Source: Robertkochia marina (GTDB lineage Bacteria > Bacteroidota > Bacteroidia > Flavobacteriales > Flavobacteriaceae). Taken from it: DNA of 64,000 nucleotides. A program made the position numbers and the translations under genes. The notes below the pieces were generated by a model. It saw only the letters and a program-made list of their open reading frames with translations. It was not told the origin of the DNA and did not search any database. Positions 7,997-15,876 of this stretch are shown piece after piece. The stretch is from NCBI RefSeq assembly GCF_004799345.1, contig NZ_SSMC01000004.1, positions 124,001 through 188,000 of the forward strand. The letters run 5' to 3'. How positions within the stretch are numbered: position 1 is the stretch's first letter; every line of letters starts with the position of its first letter.

Positions 7997-9031
7997 TTAC
8001 AAAGAAATACGCTGTTTTTTGGCTGAGAGGGATTCCAATACGAGGTAAAATTGCAGCCCGAACAATACGGAAGCAATAACCAGGTGAACAGGCTGGCTGC
8101 CGAAAGGAAAATTCACATAATACATCGCCATCCCGCTTAAGATCTCGATCCCGAGAAGGGCGATCACCCAACTGATCTTGTTGAAACCCAGTCCCGCTCT
8201 CTTGTTGAGATAGAGCAGATAGATATTGACGGCTAATACCAGGATTGAAAAACTTCTGTGTACATAAAAGTTCCACTCCGGTGCGCTTAGCCATCCTCCT
8301 TTATCAGCCTCTCCCAGTAATTTAACCTGCTCGTCTATGAATTGACGTACCTGGGTTCCAAGGATGACCTGAAACAGGGTGAGCAGTAAGGCCAGCCACA
8401 GCAGATGATGAAAAGACTTTTTGAATACTTGTCTGCCTCTCATGGGCTTTAACAACTGAATGATTTTTAATACAACAGCTACGATCAACAAGGCCATAAC
8501 CATGTGCAGGGTGATGCGTACAGGAGCCAACACTGAATAGACGACGGTGGCCCCCAGCCAGGCCTGGAATCCCATGCCGAAAACAGCCAGCCAGGACAGC
8601 AGGGTAACCGTTTTGTTCTTTTTCCACCAACCTACAGACCATACCGCCATGATAAGTACGGCTAATCCTGCCAGGGCGCCCAGTAAGCGGTTGATATATT
8701 CTACCCAGGTATGGGAGGCATTGAAGATATTGTAATCGTGTTTGGTATAGACCTCCCAATGGTCTGCATTAAAAGTCTCCCCGGTGGTAAGGTCTTCATT
8801 TGCGGTAAGCAACTGTTCATCCTTAATGATCACCTGTCCTTTCTTGAAGGTTCTTCCGGGAGCCCACAACAATTGAGCTTCCTCTGTTGGAGGAATATAA
8901 TACCCGAAACATTTGGGCCAGTCGGGGCAGCCCATCCCGCTTCCTGTCATTCTCACAACAGCCCCGGCAACGATGACCAGGTAGATCAGGATAAGTGATA
9001 ATTTTGCAAGTTTTCTGAGATTGATCTTCAT
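7997..9031 (-). CDS. ctaA: Heme A synthase (COX15/CtaA family)
   Basis: 344 residues, eight predicted membrane helices. Converts heme O to heme A for cytochrome c oxidase in the cytoplasmic membrane. The paired heme-ligand histidines are visible: HTWVEYINRLLGA (near 106) and LHMVMALL (near 176) in the first half, HRSFSILVL and HLVIASVLFGLQ in the second. The signature RMTGSGMGCPDWPKCFG is at residues 27-43. No other oxidase genes are nearby. The nucleotidyltransferase gene lies 38 nt upstream on the same strand, so read-through is likely. Confidence 0.93.
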   Translation of the reverse strand: MKINLRKLAKLSLILIYLVIVAGAVVRMTGSGMGCPDWPKCFGYYIPPTEEAQLLWAPGRTFKKGQVIIKDEQLLTANEDLTTGETFNADHWEVYTKHDYNIFNASHTWVEYINRLLGALAGLAVLIMAVWSVGWWKKNKTVTLLSWLAVFGMGFQAWLGATVVYSVLAPVRITLHMVMALLIVAVVLKIIQLLKPMRGRQVFKKSFHHLLWLALLLTLFQVILGTQVRQFIDEQVKLLGEADKGGWLSAPEWNFYVHRSFSILVLAVNIYLLYLNKRAGLGFNKISWVIALLGIEILSGMAMYYVNFPFGSQPVHLVIASVLFGLQFYLVLESLSAKKQRISL

Positions 9032-9069
9032 AGCTTTTATTTGGCAGGTCGACCTGGCAACCCTTTTAA

Positions 9070-10509
9070 TTATACTCCTTTAGGGGTTTGCTCTTCTTTC
9101 GGGGTCAGGCCGAGGTCTTTTCCTTTTCTGATCATAAAGGCCCGTGCGGCCTCGTATTCGTTAGGGATCTCACCCTCAAGAATTGCCTCTTTGATGGCGT
9201 CTTTTATTAGGCCGATCTCACGCGAAGGCTTCAGGTCAAAGAAATCCATGATCTCCTGCCCATCAACCGGAGGTTGGAAATTTCGGATATGATCCCTTTC
9301 TTCCACTTCCTTGATCTTTTCCCGTACCAGGCGGAAATTGTTGTGATACTTTTTAAAACGCCTTGGGTTCTTAGTGGTAATATCCGCCTCACAAAGCGTC
9401 ATCAGGTCTTCAATATGATCGCCGGCATCAAAAATAAGTCGGCGTACCGCAGAATCTGTTACCTCGTCCTGTGATAGAACGACCGGTCTGGAACTAAGAA
9501 GCACCATCTTTTGAACAAATTTCATTTTTTCGTTCAGCGGTAAACGCATTCGTCTGAAAAGCTTGTAAACCATTTTAGACCCTACAAACTCGTGTCCGTG
9601 AAAGGTCCACCCGATCTTTTTATCAAAGCGTTTGGTAGGGGCTTTTCCGATATCGTGCAATAAGGCCCCCCAACGCAACCAAAGATCGTCTGTGTGAATT
9701 GAGATATTATCCACGACCTCCAGGGTATGCCAGAAATTGTCTTTATGGCGTTGACCTTCAATCTCCTCGATACCTGAAAGGTTGGTGAGCTCCGGGAGGA
9801 TCATTTTGAGAAGCCCGGTTTTATACAACAGGCTCAAACCAACGGAAGGTTTTTTGCTTAGAAGGATCTTATTGAATTCGTCAACGACGCGCTCCTTGCT
9901 GATGATCTTAAGTCGGTGGCGGTTTCTCGTGATGGCTTCAAAAGAATGTTGCTCGATCTTAAAGTTGAGTTGAGAGGCAAAGCGAATGGCCCTGAGCATT
10001 CTCAAGGGGTCATCAGAATAGGTCAGGTCGGGATCTAATGGAGTGCGAATGATCTTATTCTTCAGGTCTTCCTGTCCGTTAAAGGGGTCCAGTAGGTCTC
10101 CGTAATTTTCAGGATTCAATGAAAGGGCCAGGGCGTTGATGGTAAAATCTCTTCTGTTTTGATCATCTTCAAGAGTCCCGTTTTCTACAACCGGTTTTCT
10201 GCTGTCAAAATGGTAGCTCTCTTTTCTTGCGCCCACAAACTCCAGCTCCAGCTCGTCAGTTTTGATCATGGCAGTGCCAAAATTCTTGAAGACAGAAACC
10301 TTTGGTTTGCCTTCCAGGGCGTTGGCAACGGCCGTGGCCAGTTCAATGCCGCTTCCAACAGCTACAATATCAATATCCTTGGGTGTACCTCGTTTCAGAA
10401 GAAAGTCTCTGACAAACCCACCTATCACATAGCTGTCTGTACCCAATTTTTCAGCCACCCTGGCAATGGTATTAAAAACCGGATCTTCTATTGCATGTTT
10501 GTAATTCAT
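9070..10509 (-). CDS. CCA-adding/poly(A) polymerase-type tRNA nucleotidyltransferase with HD domain
   Basis: 479 residues. Adds or repairs the CCA end of tRNAs. The class II nucleotidyltransferase head has the GGFVRDFLL motif and the catalytic pair DID (KDIDIVAV), then the RRDFTINALA motif, the head/neck motif DPLRMLRAIRFASQL, and an HD hydrolase-type domain (LHDIGKAPTKRF). I start at the ATG at 10509 because GAGG lies 5 nt upstream; the ORF extends 9 codons further to 10536 with no ribosome-binding site. A -7 box at 10660-10667 gives a leader of about 140 nt that contains a Sua5-like remnant. Confidence 0.93.
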   Translation of the reverse strand: MNYKHAIEDPVFNTIARVAEKLGTDSYVIGGFVRDFLLKRGTPKDIDIVAVGSGIELATAVANALEGKPKVSVFKNFGTAMIKTDELELEFVGARKESYHFDSRKPVVENGTLEDDQNRRDFTINALALSLNPENYGDLLDPFNGQEDLKNKIIRTPLDPDLTYSDDPLRMLRAIRFASQLNFKIEQHSFEAITRNRHRLKIISKERVVDEFNKILLSKKPSVGLSLLYKTGLLKMILPELTNLSGIEEIEGQRHKDNFWHTLEVVDNISIHTDDLWLRWGALLHDIGKAPTKRFDKKIGWTFHGHEFVGSKMVYKLFRRMRLPLNEKMKFVQKMVLLSSRPVVLSQDEVTDSAVRRLIFDAGDHIEDLMTLCEADITTKNPRRFKKYHNNFRLVREKIKEVEERDHIRNFQPPVDGQEIMDFFDLKPSREIGLIKDAIKEAILEGEIPNEYEAARAFMIRKGKDLGLTPKEEQTPKGV

Positions 10510-10578
10510 AGTACCTCGAATATTAGAGTGCAGCATGGGGTTAAATTTCCCCGGAGATCTCAGAGAAAAGAGGTGGGC

Positions 10579-10641
10579 CTATTTCCTGACGATCTTAACG
10601 AGTCCGCTGTTAATCAGCTGGGTAATGGTTGAAGGCGGACC
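10579..10641 (-). pseudogene. Remnant of a Sua5/YrdC-type C-terminus
   Basis: Minus-strand translation reads GPPSTITQLINSGLVKIVRK then TAG (10579-10581). The intact Sua5-type gene at 11939-12505 ends NIPSTVIKLSNNGEVRIIRK. Nine of the last 18 residues are identical, both end in RK-stop, and PST is encoded by the same codons. It lies in the leader of the nucleotidyltransferase gene with no start codon or upstream domain, so it cannot be functional. A chance match is possible because the stretch is short. Confidence 0.4.
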
Positions 10642-10659
10642 GGTTTTCTTTTTGCGGTG

Positions 10660-10667
10660 CAAAGGTA
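10660..10667 (-). promoter_or_regulatory. Candidate -7 promoter box TACCTTTG
   Basis: TACCTTTG on the minus strand followed by CACCGC, a typical flavobacterial initiation context. It would drive the nucleotidyltransferase gene with a leader of about 140 nt. Confidence 0.45.
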
Positions 10668-10798
10668 GTATATGCGGTAGTTCTTTGAAAATTTTGGAAG
10701 ACTTTAGTTTATGGGCTGGCTCTTTCCGCTAAGGGTGTTTTGAACATTGTGCTCCCCCATAAAAGAATGCTATCTTGCACCACTAAACGCAGGCGCAC

Positions 10799-11908
10799 AT
10801 GAACATTTTGCACTTATCCGGAGCCATGGTATGGGGAGGAAATGAAAATCAACTGGCTCATTTTGTGACCGGTCATACAGGTGAAGCATTAGAACAAACA
10901 GTGTTTTGTTTTGAAGGCGCACCTATCCATAAGTTCTGTAAGTCCAAGGGGGTGCGGTATTATTCCGTTCCCAAATCGGGGTCGTTTTCGTTAAGAACAG
11001 CTCGCTCGCTCAAACAATGTGTGATGGAGCATACCATTGATATTGTTCATATCCACACCAGTAATTTCGTATCGCTGTATATGTTGTCGGATATGTTGTT
11101 TAAACTGGGAGTTCAATGTGTGTTTTCTAAGAAAGGGATCAGTGATGCTTCCACCACGCTGAGTATGCTCAAGTATAATTACAAAGGCATCAACGCCTAT
11201 ATTTCCGTGTCTGAAGTTGTCGAACAATCATTTAAACAGCAGCTTTATAAAAGAAACTGGAGTAAAATGCATGTGGTATACGATGGAATTCCTGAGGAAA
11301 GAATACTGGCAGACAGAAATAAGTCCATTAAAGACCTGCCGTTCATAAAAGAAGATACTTTCATCATCGGATCGGTAGCCAACCATACTCCTGCGAAAGA
11401 TCTGGAGACTTTGGTTGGGGTTGTAGATATTTTGGTGAATGACCTTGGCAAAACTAATGTTTTATGTGTGCAGTTTGGCGGCCATAGTGATCTTACCACT
11501 ACCTTATCAAAGATCATTGAAGAAAGAGGTTTACACGATCATATCAAATTATTGGGATACAGGGAAAATGTTAAGGAGTTCATCAAGGATTTTAACGTTG
11601 CCCTCATCACCTCAAAGGCTGAAGGTGGTCCGGTATTTCTTTTGGAGGCCTTACGGGATGAGGTTCCGGTAGTCACCACCAGGGTGGGGGTAGTTGGAGA
11701 GTTGTTGACACATTCAAAGCATGCGCTCATTTCAGAAATCCACGATGCAAAAGCCCTCGCGCAGTCTGTGCAGAAAGTGATGGAAGATCCGGATCTTGCT
11801 ATGCGTATGACCCGTGAAGGGAAGAGCCTTTTCCTTAGGGAACTGACGCTGCAAAATACGATATCCGCAACGTTTAAGATCTATGAGGACTTAATGAAAT
11901 CTGCGTAG
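10799..11908 (+). CDS. Glycosyltransferase family 4 (GT-B fold)
   Basis: 369 residues. N-terminal acceptor domain with SGAMVWGGNENQLAHFV (a glycine-rich loop typical of GT4) and C-terminal nucleotide-sugar domain with IIGSVANHTPAKDLETLV, KLLGYRENVKEFI and the conserved E-x7-E element in KAEGGPVFLLEAL (near 270-282). Likely transfers a sugar from an NDP-sugar in cell-envelope polysaccharide synthesis; donor and acceptor are unknown. It stands in opposite orientation between two tRNA-related minus-strand genes that are usually neighbours in relatives, which suggests a later insertion (inference). Confidence 0.88.
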   Translation: MNILHLSGAMVWGGNENQLAHFVTGHTGEALEQTVFCFEGAPIHKFCKSKGVRYYSVPKSGSFSLRTARSLKQCVMEHTIDIVHIHTSNFVSLYMLSDMLFKLGVQCVFSKKGISDASTTLSMLKYNYKGINAYISVSEVVEQSFKQQLYKRNWSKMHVVYDGIPEERILADRNKSIKDLPFIKEDTFIIGSVANHTPAKDLETLVGVVDILVNDLGKTNVLCVQFGGHSDLTTTLSKIIEERGLHDHIKLLGYRENVKEFIKDFNVALITSKAEGGPVFLLEALRDEVPVVTTRVGVVGELLTHSKHALISEIHDAKALAQSVQKVMEDPDLAMRMTREGKSLFLRELTLQNTISATFKIYEDLMKSA

Positions 11909-11938
11909 AGAATGATCGCAACCACTAAGAGGAGTGTA

Positions 11939-12505
11939 TTATTTTCTGATGATTCTCACCTCTCCGTTATTGGAAAGTTTTATAACGGTTGAAGGGATGT
12001 TTATAACCAGTTTCATTTCAGGAGAAATGGTGTGGTCGGTTTGATTCTTGATCTCGGTCTCAATATTTTTAAAAGATCTCGGCGCTTGCTGCCCATGGGT
12101 ATTAGCAGAAGTGAAAACCAAAGGGCGCTTAAATTTGGCTATTAATTTTTGACAGAGTTCGTTCTGTACAACCCTGAAAGCAAGGGTGTTATCTGAACCG
12201 ATCAGGCTTGGAGCAATGTTGATTGGCCGATCGTAAATGATGGTTAAGGGTTTGTTGCTGGCCTCAATAAGGTCGTAGGCCGGATCAGGCACCTCGTAAA
12301 CAAATCGTTCCAGCATCCTGGTATTAGCTACTAAGCACAGCATGGCTTTTGGGTCTGTATGCTTTTTAAGATCGTAGACCTTTTGAACGGCAGCTTCATT
12401 GGTGGCATCGCAGCCTATACCCCATACCGTATCAGTAGGGAATAATATCAGCCCTCCCTTATTGAGAACGTCTAAAGCATTGGTTATTTCCGTTTGTAAC
12501 TGCAT
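11939..12505 (-). CDS. L-threonylcarbamoyladenylate synthase (Sua5/YciO/YrdC family)
   Basis: 188 residues, single YrdC domain. Makes threonylcarbamoyl-AMP for the universal t6A37 tRNA modification. Visible motifs: GGLILFPTDTVWGIGCDA (nucleotide/threonine pocket), KVYDLKKHTDPKAM (KxR-like region, here KKH), DNTLAFRVV and the PLVFTSAN motif, then PSTVIKLS near the end. The KxR motif of classical YrdC (KxRP) appears as K-K-H-T-D-P, so a YciO-like variant cannot be excluded. Same strand as the nucleotidyltransferase gene but separated from it by the GT4 gene on the opposite strand. Confidence 0.85.
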   Translation of the reverse strand: MQLQTEITNALDVLNKGGLILFPTDTVWGIGCDATNEAAVQKVYDLKKHTDPKAMLCLVANTRMLERFVYEVPDPAYDLIEASNKPLTIIYDRPINIAPSLIGSDNTLAFRVVQNELCQKLIAKFKRPLVFTSANTHGQQAPRSFKNIETEIKNQTDHTISPEMKLVINIPSTVIKLSNNGEVRIIRK

Positions 12506-12651
12506 GAAGGCTGGAATTGAAATGTAAAGTTAACCGAAGTTTTGCTGATATGGTATAGAAATGATGTTTTGCTACTTGTTCGTCTTATCATGCGGTGGGG
12601 GTGAGGTTGGATTTCTTTGCAGGGGCAATAGTAGGAATCAGAGGTGTCTCC

Positions 12652-12739
12652 TCGAGTGATTCCGCACCGGGGGATCGTATCGATAGGCTATCAGTACAGA
12701 ATTGTTCTCGATACACCACGCTTTCAGCGTGTCACTCGA
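12652..12739. repeat. Paired palindromic repeat, second REP-like family
   Basis: Outer arms TCGAGTGA (12652-12659) and TCACTCGA (12732-12739) and inner arms GTATCGA (12677-12683) and TCGATAC (12708-12714) are perfect inverted repeats. The right outer/inner pair encloses a hairpin CACGCT/AGCGTG; the left pair encloses GATTCC/GGGATC (one T:G pair). TCTCGATAC...TCACTCGAACTGACG is a sequence I recall as dispersed in flavobacterial genomes. Confidence 0.7.
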
Positions 12740-12850
12740 ACTGACGCTTTCGGATAACTTTTGACATAATATGAATCATCAAAACCCGTCTCCTGAAACC
12801 TTTCCGATTGACTTATAGTACCTTTGCAATGAGGATTAAAATAAAAGTAT

Positions 12851-12858
12851 TATATTTG
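12851..12858 (+). promoter_or_regulatory. Candidate -7 promoter box TATATTTG
   Basis: Exact TAnnTTTG match followed by CCGCC, 43 nt before the ATG at 12902. A second match (TACCTTTG) lies at 12819-12826. Confidence 0.45.
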
Positions 12859-12901
12859 CCGCCCCAAATTATTGGTTTTTAATGAGTTAAATCAGCGGAC
12901 C

Positions 12902-13696
12902 ATGAACAAGATATCGACAACATTACTCATTTCTACATATAATTGGCCGGAGGCCCTGAACCTCGTTCTTAAGAGTGTATTAAATCAAACAGTAATGCCC
13001 GATGAGGTGATCATTGCCGATGATGGTTCTGACGAACGTACCAGGAAGGTGATTGACAGTTATCGTTCAGGCTTTTCCGTAGATCTTAAGCATATCTGGC
13101 ATGAGGACAAAGGATTTCGTAAATCGAAGATCCTGAATAGGGCTGTGGCTGCAGCTACTGCAGAGTATATTATTCAGGTTGATGGAGACTGCTTTCTTCA
13201 CTCAAGGTTTATTGAAGATCATATCGAAAATGCCAACCGCGACCGCTACCTCTATGGTACCCGCGTTCGCATCAAAGAATCGGTAGTTCCGGAAGTGTTG
13301 AATACTGAACAGATCAAGCTGCATTTCTTCAAGCAGGGACTTAAAAAACGCCCAAGGAATATCAGGATCCCCGTTATTTCTACCTTGTTTAAAGTTCAGT
13401 CCCAGATCTCACCGAAGTTTCGCGGTTGCAATACGTCTTTTTGGAGGGAAGATTTTATTGCCGTTAACGGTTATAATGAAGATCTCGAAGGATGGGGGAG
13501 AGAAGACTCTGAATTAATGCTTAGAATGCATCACCTAGGGGTAAAGGCCAAGCGTCTGAAGTTTAACGGGATCGTTTATCATCTGGATCATCATGAAAAA
13601 CCAAAAGACCGGTTTGATGAGAATGACCGTATTCAAAATAAAACCATTGAACAGCGTGCTGTACAGTGTAGTAACGGGATCGATAAATATCTCTAA
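12902..13696 (+). CDS. Glycosyltransferase family 2 with GT7-like C-terminal segment
   Basis: 264 residues. GT-A fold: STTLLISTYNWPEALNLVL, the donor-binding IIADDGSDE and the metal-binding IIQVDGDCFLH (D-x-D near 94-96). The C-terminal part has GCNTSFWREDFIAVNGY and EGWGREDSELMLRM, the GWGxEDxE element shared with GT7/galactosyltransferase C-terminal domains. The ATG at 12902 is preferred; an in-frame TTG at 12872 would only add an unlikely extension. Its stop overlaps the convergent GT9 stop by 4 nt. Probably builds cell-surface glycan. Confidence 0.88.
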   Translation: MNKISTTLLISTYNWPEALNLVLKSVLNQTVMPDEVIIADDGSDERTRKVIDSYRSGFSVDLKHIWHEDKGFRKSKILNRAVAAATAEYIIQVDGDCFLHSRFIEDHIENANRDRYLYGTRVRIKESVVPEVLNTEQIKLHFFKQGLKKRPRNIRIPVISTLFKVQSQISPKFRGCNTSFWREDFIAVNGYNEDLEGWGREDSELMLRMHHLGVKAKRLKFNGIVYHLDHHEKPKDRFDENDRIQNKTIEQRAVQCSNGIDKYL

Positions 13697-14763
13697 CCCC
13701 TGATTTCTTGTAAAAACTCTTTTAGAGCCGGGAATATAAGCTCAGGTGAGTAGGCCCGGTACAATTCATTACTTTTTGCTTTCAGGGCTTTTGACTTGAC
13801 ATTGTTAAAACGTTCCGGTTGAAAGTCCCTTAAATGAACACTGCGGTTTTGACCGTCCTCAAAAATGGCCCAATCTCCCTTTGGTATCCAGGGAGAAAAA
13901 ATGGAAAAGGTTGGAATATCCAGTGCCTTGGCCATGTTTACCGCTCCGCCTTCGTTCCCTATCAAAGCCTTACAGTAGGATAACAGCGCTATAAATCCTC
14001 TGAGAGAGTTGGCAAAAAGGTCCAGCTTAATCCGCTCCCGGGTCTCAGGTTTGCACAGGTCGTAGATCTCTTTTACCTGTTCGTATTGATTTGGAATGTA
14101 ATTGAACAGCATAGCTCGTTTTGTTGCTGCTGCCAGCTCATCCAGGAACCGTGCCATATGGTCTGCCGGATAGCTCTTGTTTGCACCGCTTCCCAGGATG
14201 GAGATCATAAAGGGTTGTTCGTCCGCATCCAGTCCGTGAGCCTGCATCAGGGCTAAAGCCTCTTGTTTTTCTTCACGAGTCAGATGTATCTTGGGCTTGT
14301 GAATCATTTCCTCCATGCTTTTGCCATTTAATAAAGGCTGGAGAAGCTGTAACCGGTGCTCAATGGCGAGACCCAGGCCATACTTGCTCTCTTTCCATCG
14401 TTTTACAGGGTGGGTATATGCAAAAGCACTGTACCATTTATAATATCCTATGCTCTTAGGAGATCTACTCCACAAGGCGATAAGGGAGGTCTCTATTTTG
14501 GCATATACATCAATAATAGCATCATACTCCTCCTTGTCCAGTTCTTTTACATAGTGGTAAAAACGAAATTTATTGTTTCGAAGCTCCGGATCAAATCGAA
14601 TGATCCTGTCTATAGAGGGGTGGTTTTCAATAACTGCCGTCGTGTGCTTATGGGCCATATAATGAACCACTGCATCGGGGAATTCGCGCTTGAGATTATC
14701 ACAAAGGATGCTGGAGGTGAGTACATCACCTATCATTTTTTGCTGGATAACGAGGAATTTCAA
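13693..14763 (-). CDS. Glycosyltransferase family 9 (heptosyltransferase-like)
   Basis: 356 residues. The N-terminus KFLVIQQKMIGDVLTSSIL and the C-terminal ALIGNEGGAVNMAKALDIP plus FSPWIPKGDWAIF match the ADP-heptose:LPS heptosyltransferase (GT9) GT-B fold; the 'GNEGG' turn is the GT9 equivalent of the usual 'xDSGxxH/HxA' site. It likely adds a sugar to the LPS core or a related lipid-linked glycan at the cytoplasmic face of the inner membrane. The histidine usual in the 'GxxH' site is replaced (EGGAVN), as in other bacteroidetal members. Convergent overlap with the GT2 gene. Confidence 0.85.
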   Translation of the reverse strand: MKFLVIQQKMIGDVLTSSILCDNLKREFPDAVVHYMAHKHTTAVIENHPSIDRIIRFDPELRNNKFRFYHYVKELDKEEYDAIIDVYAKIETSLIALWSRSPKSIGYYKWYSAFAYTHPVKRWKESKYGLGLAIEHRLQLLQPLLNGKSMEEMIHKPKIHLTREEKQEALALMQAHGLDADEQPFMISILGSGANKSYPADHMARFLDELAAATKRAMLFNYIPNQYEQVKEIYDLCKPETRERIKLDLFANSLRGFIALLSYCKALIGNEGGAVNMAKALDIPTFSIFSPWIPKGDWAIFEDGQNRSVHLRDFQPERFNNVKSKALKAKSNELYRAYSPELIFPALKEFLQEIRG

Positions 14764-14866
14764 AGGCAGTAGAATTTTTCTGCAAATTAATCAAAGTTTT
14801 GCCAGACGTTTACTATGATTAAATGGTAATTTTAGCTCGTGTAAGCAAAGTTATTAAAATCGAATA

Positions 14867-15811
14867 ATGAAAATACTTATTACCGGAGCCGCAGGGTTCA
14901 TAGGTTCTCATACTGCCGAATATTTTGCCCAGCAAGGACATACCGTGTACGGTCTTGACAATTTCTCCACCTATTACGACCCGATATTAAAACGTCTGAA
15001 CAAGGCAGACCTGGAGGCTAAGGGGGTTGAATTTATTGAGATCGACCTTATGGGAGATCTCGATACACATATGCCGGCAGACTTTGACCTTGTCTTTCAT
15101 TTTGCTGCACAACCCGGAATTTCTGCTACCACTACCCTGGAAGAATATGTTAGAAATAATATTTATGCAACCCAAAGGTTGCTTGACTGGACAAAGCAAT
15201 ACAATCCTGAGCTGAAATTATTCGTGAATATAGCCACCTCCTCCATTTATGGAAAAGAGGCTACCCTTCCTGAAACCGCAGTACCCACACCGATCTCTTT
15301 CTATGGCACCACAAAGCTTGCCGGAGAACAGCTGGTGATGGGAGAGCAGCGCACCGGCAAGATCAAAGCATGTTCGCTACGCCTGTATTCTGTGTATGGA
15401 CCACGTGAACGCCCGGAGAAATTATATACCAAATTGATCAAAAGCATTTTTGACGGTGAACCTTTTCCTCTTTTTGAAGGCAGTGAAAGGCACTCCAGAA
15501 GCTTCACCTATGTTGGCGATATCGTGAAGGCTATGGCTGCAGTTCCCGGTCGGGAAGAAGTGCTGAACGGGGAGATCATCAATATAGGATCAGACTATGA
15601 ATATACCACCGGTGAAGGGATCGCCCTCATAGAAAAGATCATCGGTAAAAAAGCCCAATTGCAAAAAACACCTCCCAGACCCGGAGATCAATTAAGAACA
15701 ACCGCCCTGATCGATAAGGCACGGAAATTACTCGATTATGAACCGGACACGGATTTTGAGGAAGGACTCAGGGCTCAGGTAGAATGGTATAGGAGCAAAT
15801 TCCTACGGTAA
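14867..15811 (+). CDS. NAD-dependent sugar epimerase/dehydratase (UDP-glucuronate 4-epimerase-like)
   Basis: 314 residues, extended short-chain dehydrogenase fold. Rossmann motif GAAGFIGSH (residues 7-15), DNFSTYYD, FHFAAQPG, catalytic IATSSSIYG and the YGTTK (Y-x3-K) dyad, then LRLYSVYGPRERPE and the substrate-domain SFTYVGDIVKAM. The arrangement is that of UDP-glucuronate/UDP-glucose 4-epimerases. It probably supplies an activated sugar to the neighbouring glycosyltransferases. A hairpin at 15826-15849 follows. Confidence 0.88.
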   Translation: MKILITGAAGFIGSHTAEYFAQQGHTVYGLDNFSTYYDPILKRLNKADLEAKGVEFIEIDLMGDLDTHMPADFDLVFHFAAQPGISATTTLEEYVRNNIYATQRLLDWTKQYNPELKLFVNIATSSIYGKEATLPETAVPTPISFYGTTKLAGEQLVMGEQRTGKIKACSLRLYSVYGPRERPEKLYTKLIKSIFDGEPFPLFEGSERHSRSFTYVGDIVKAMAAVPGREEVLNGEIINIGSDYEYTTGEGIALIEKIIGKKAQLQKTPPRPGDQLRTTALIDKARKLLDYEPDTDFEEGLRAQVEWYRSKFLR

Positions 15812-15825
15812 TGCACTTAAATAAC

Positions 15826-15849
15826 ACAAGCCTCCGGATGGAGGCTTGT
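15826..15849. terminator. Hairpin between convergent genes
   Basis: Perfect 10-bp stem ACAAGCCTCC / GGAGGCTTGT with loop GGAT, between the epimerase and dapD stops. The T tract is weak (TTCGTATT), so termination efficiency is uncertain. Confidence 0.6.
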
Positions 15850-15876
15850 TCGTATTCTTATCAACCGGAATATTAT

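Larger units (their letters stand above)
12506..12901. other. 396-nt intergenic region with a palindromic repeat and promoter
   Basis: No gene seen. Contains the inverted repeat element at 12652-12739 and two -7-like boxes (TACCTTTG at 12819-12826 and TATATTTG at 12851-12858) before the GT2 gene. Confidence 0.75.

Noticed and set aside
10159-10632. 157-codon plus-strand ORF over the nucleotidyltransferase 5' end
   Set aside because: Antisense to a well supported gene; no motif; its end covers the promoter and leader.
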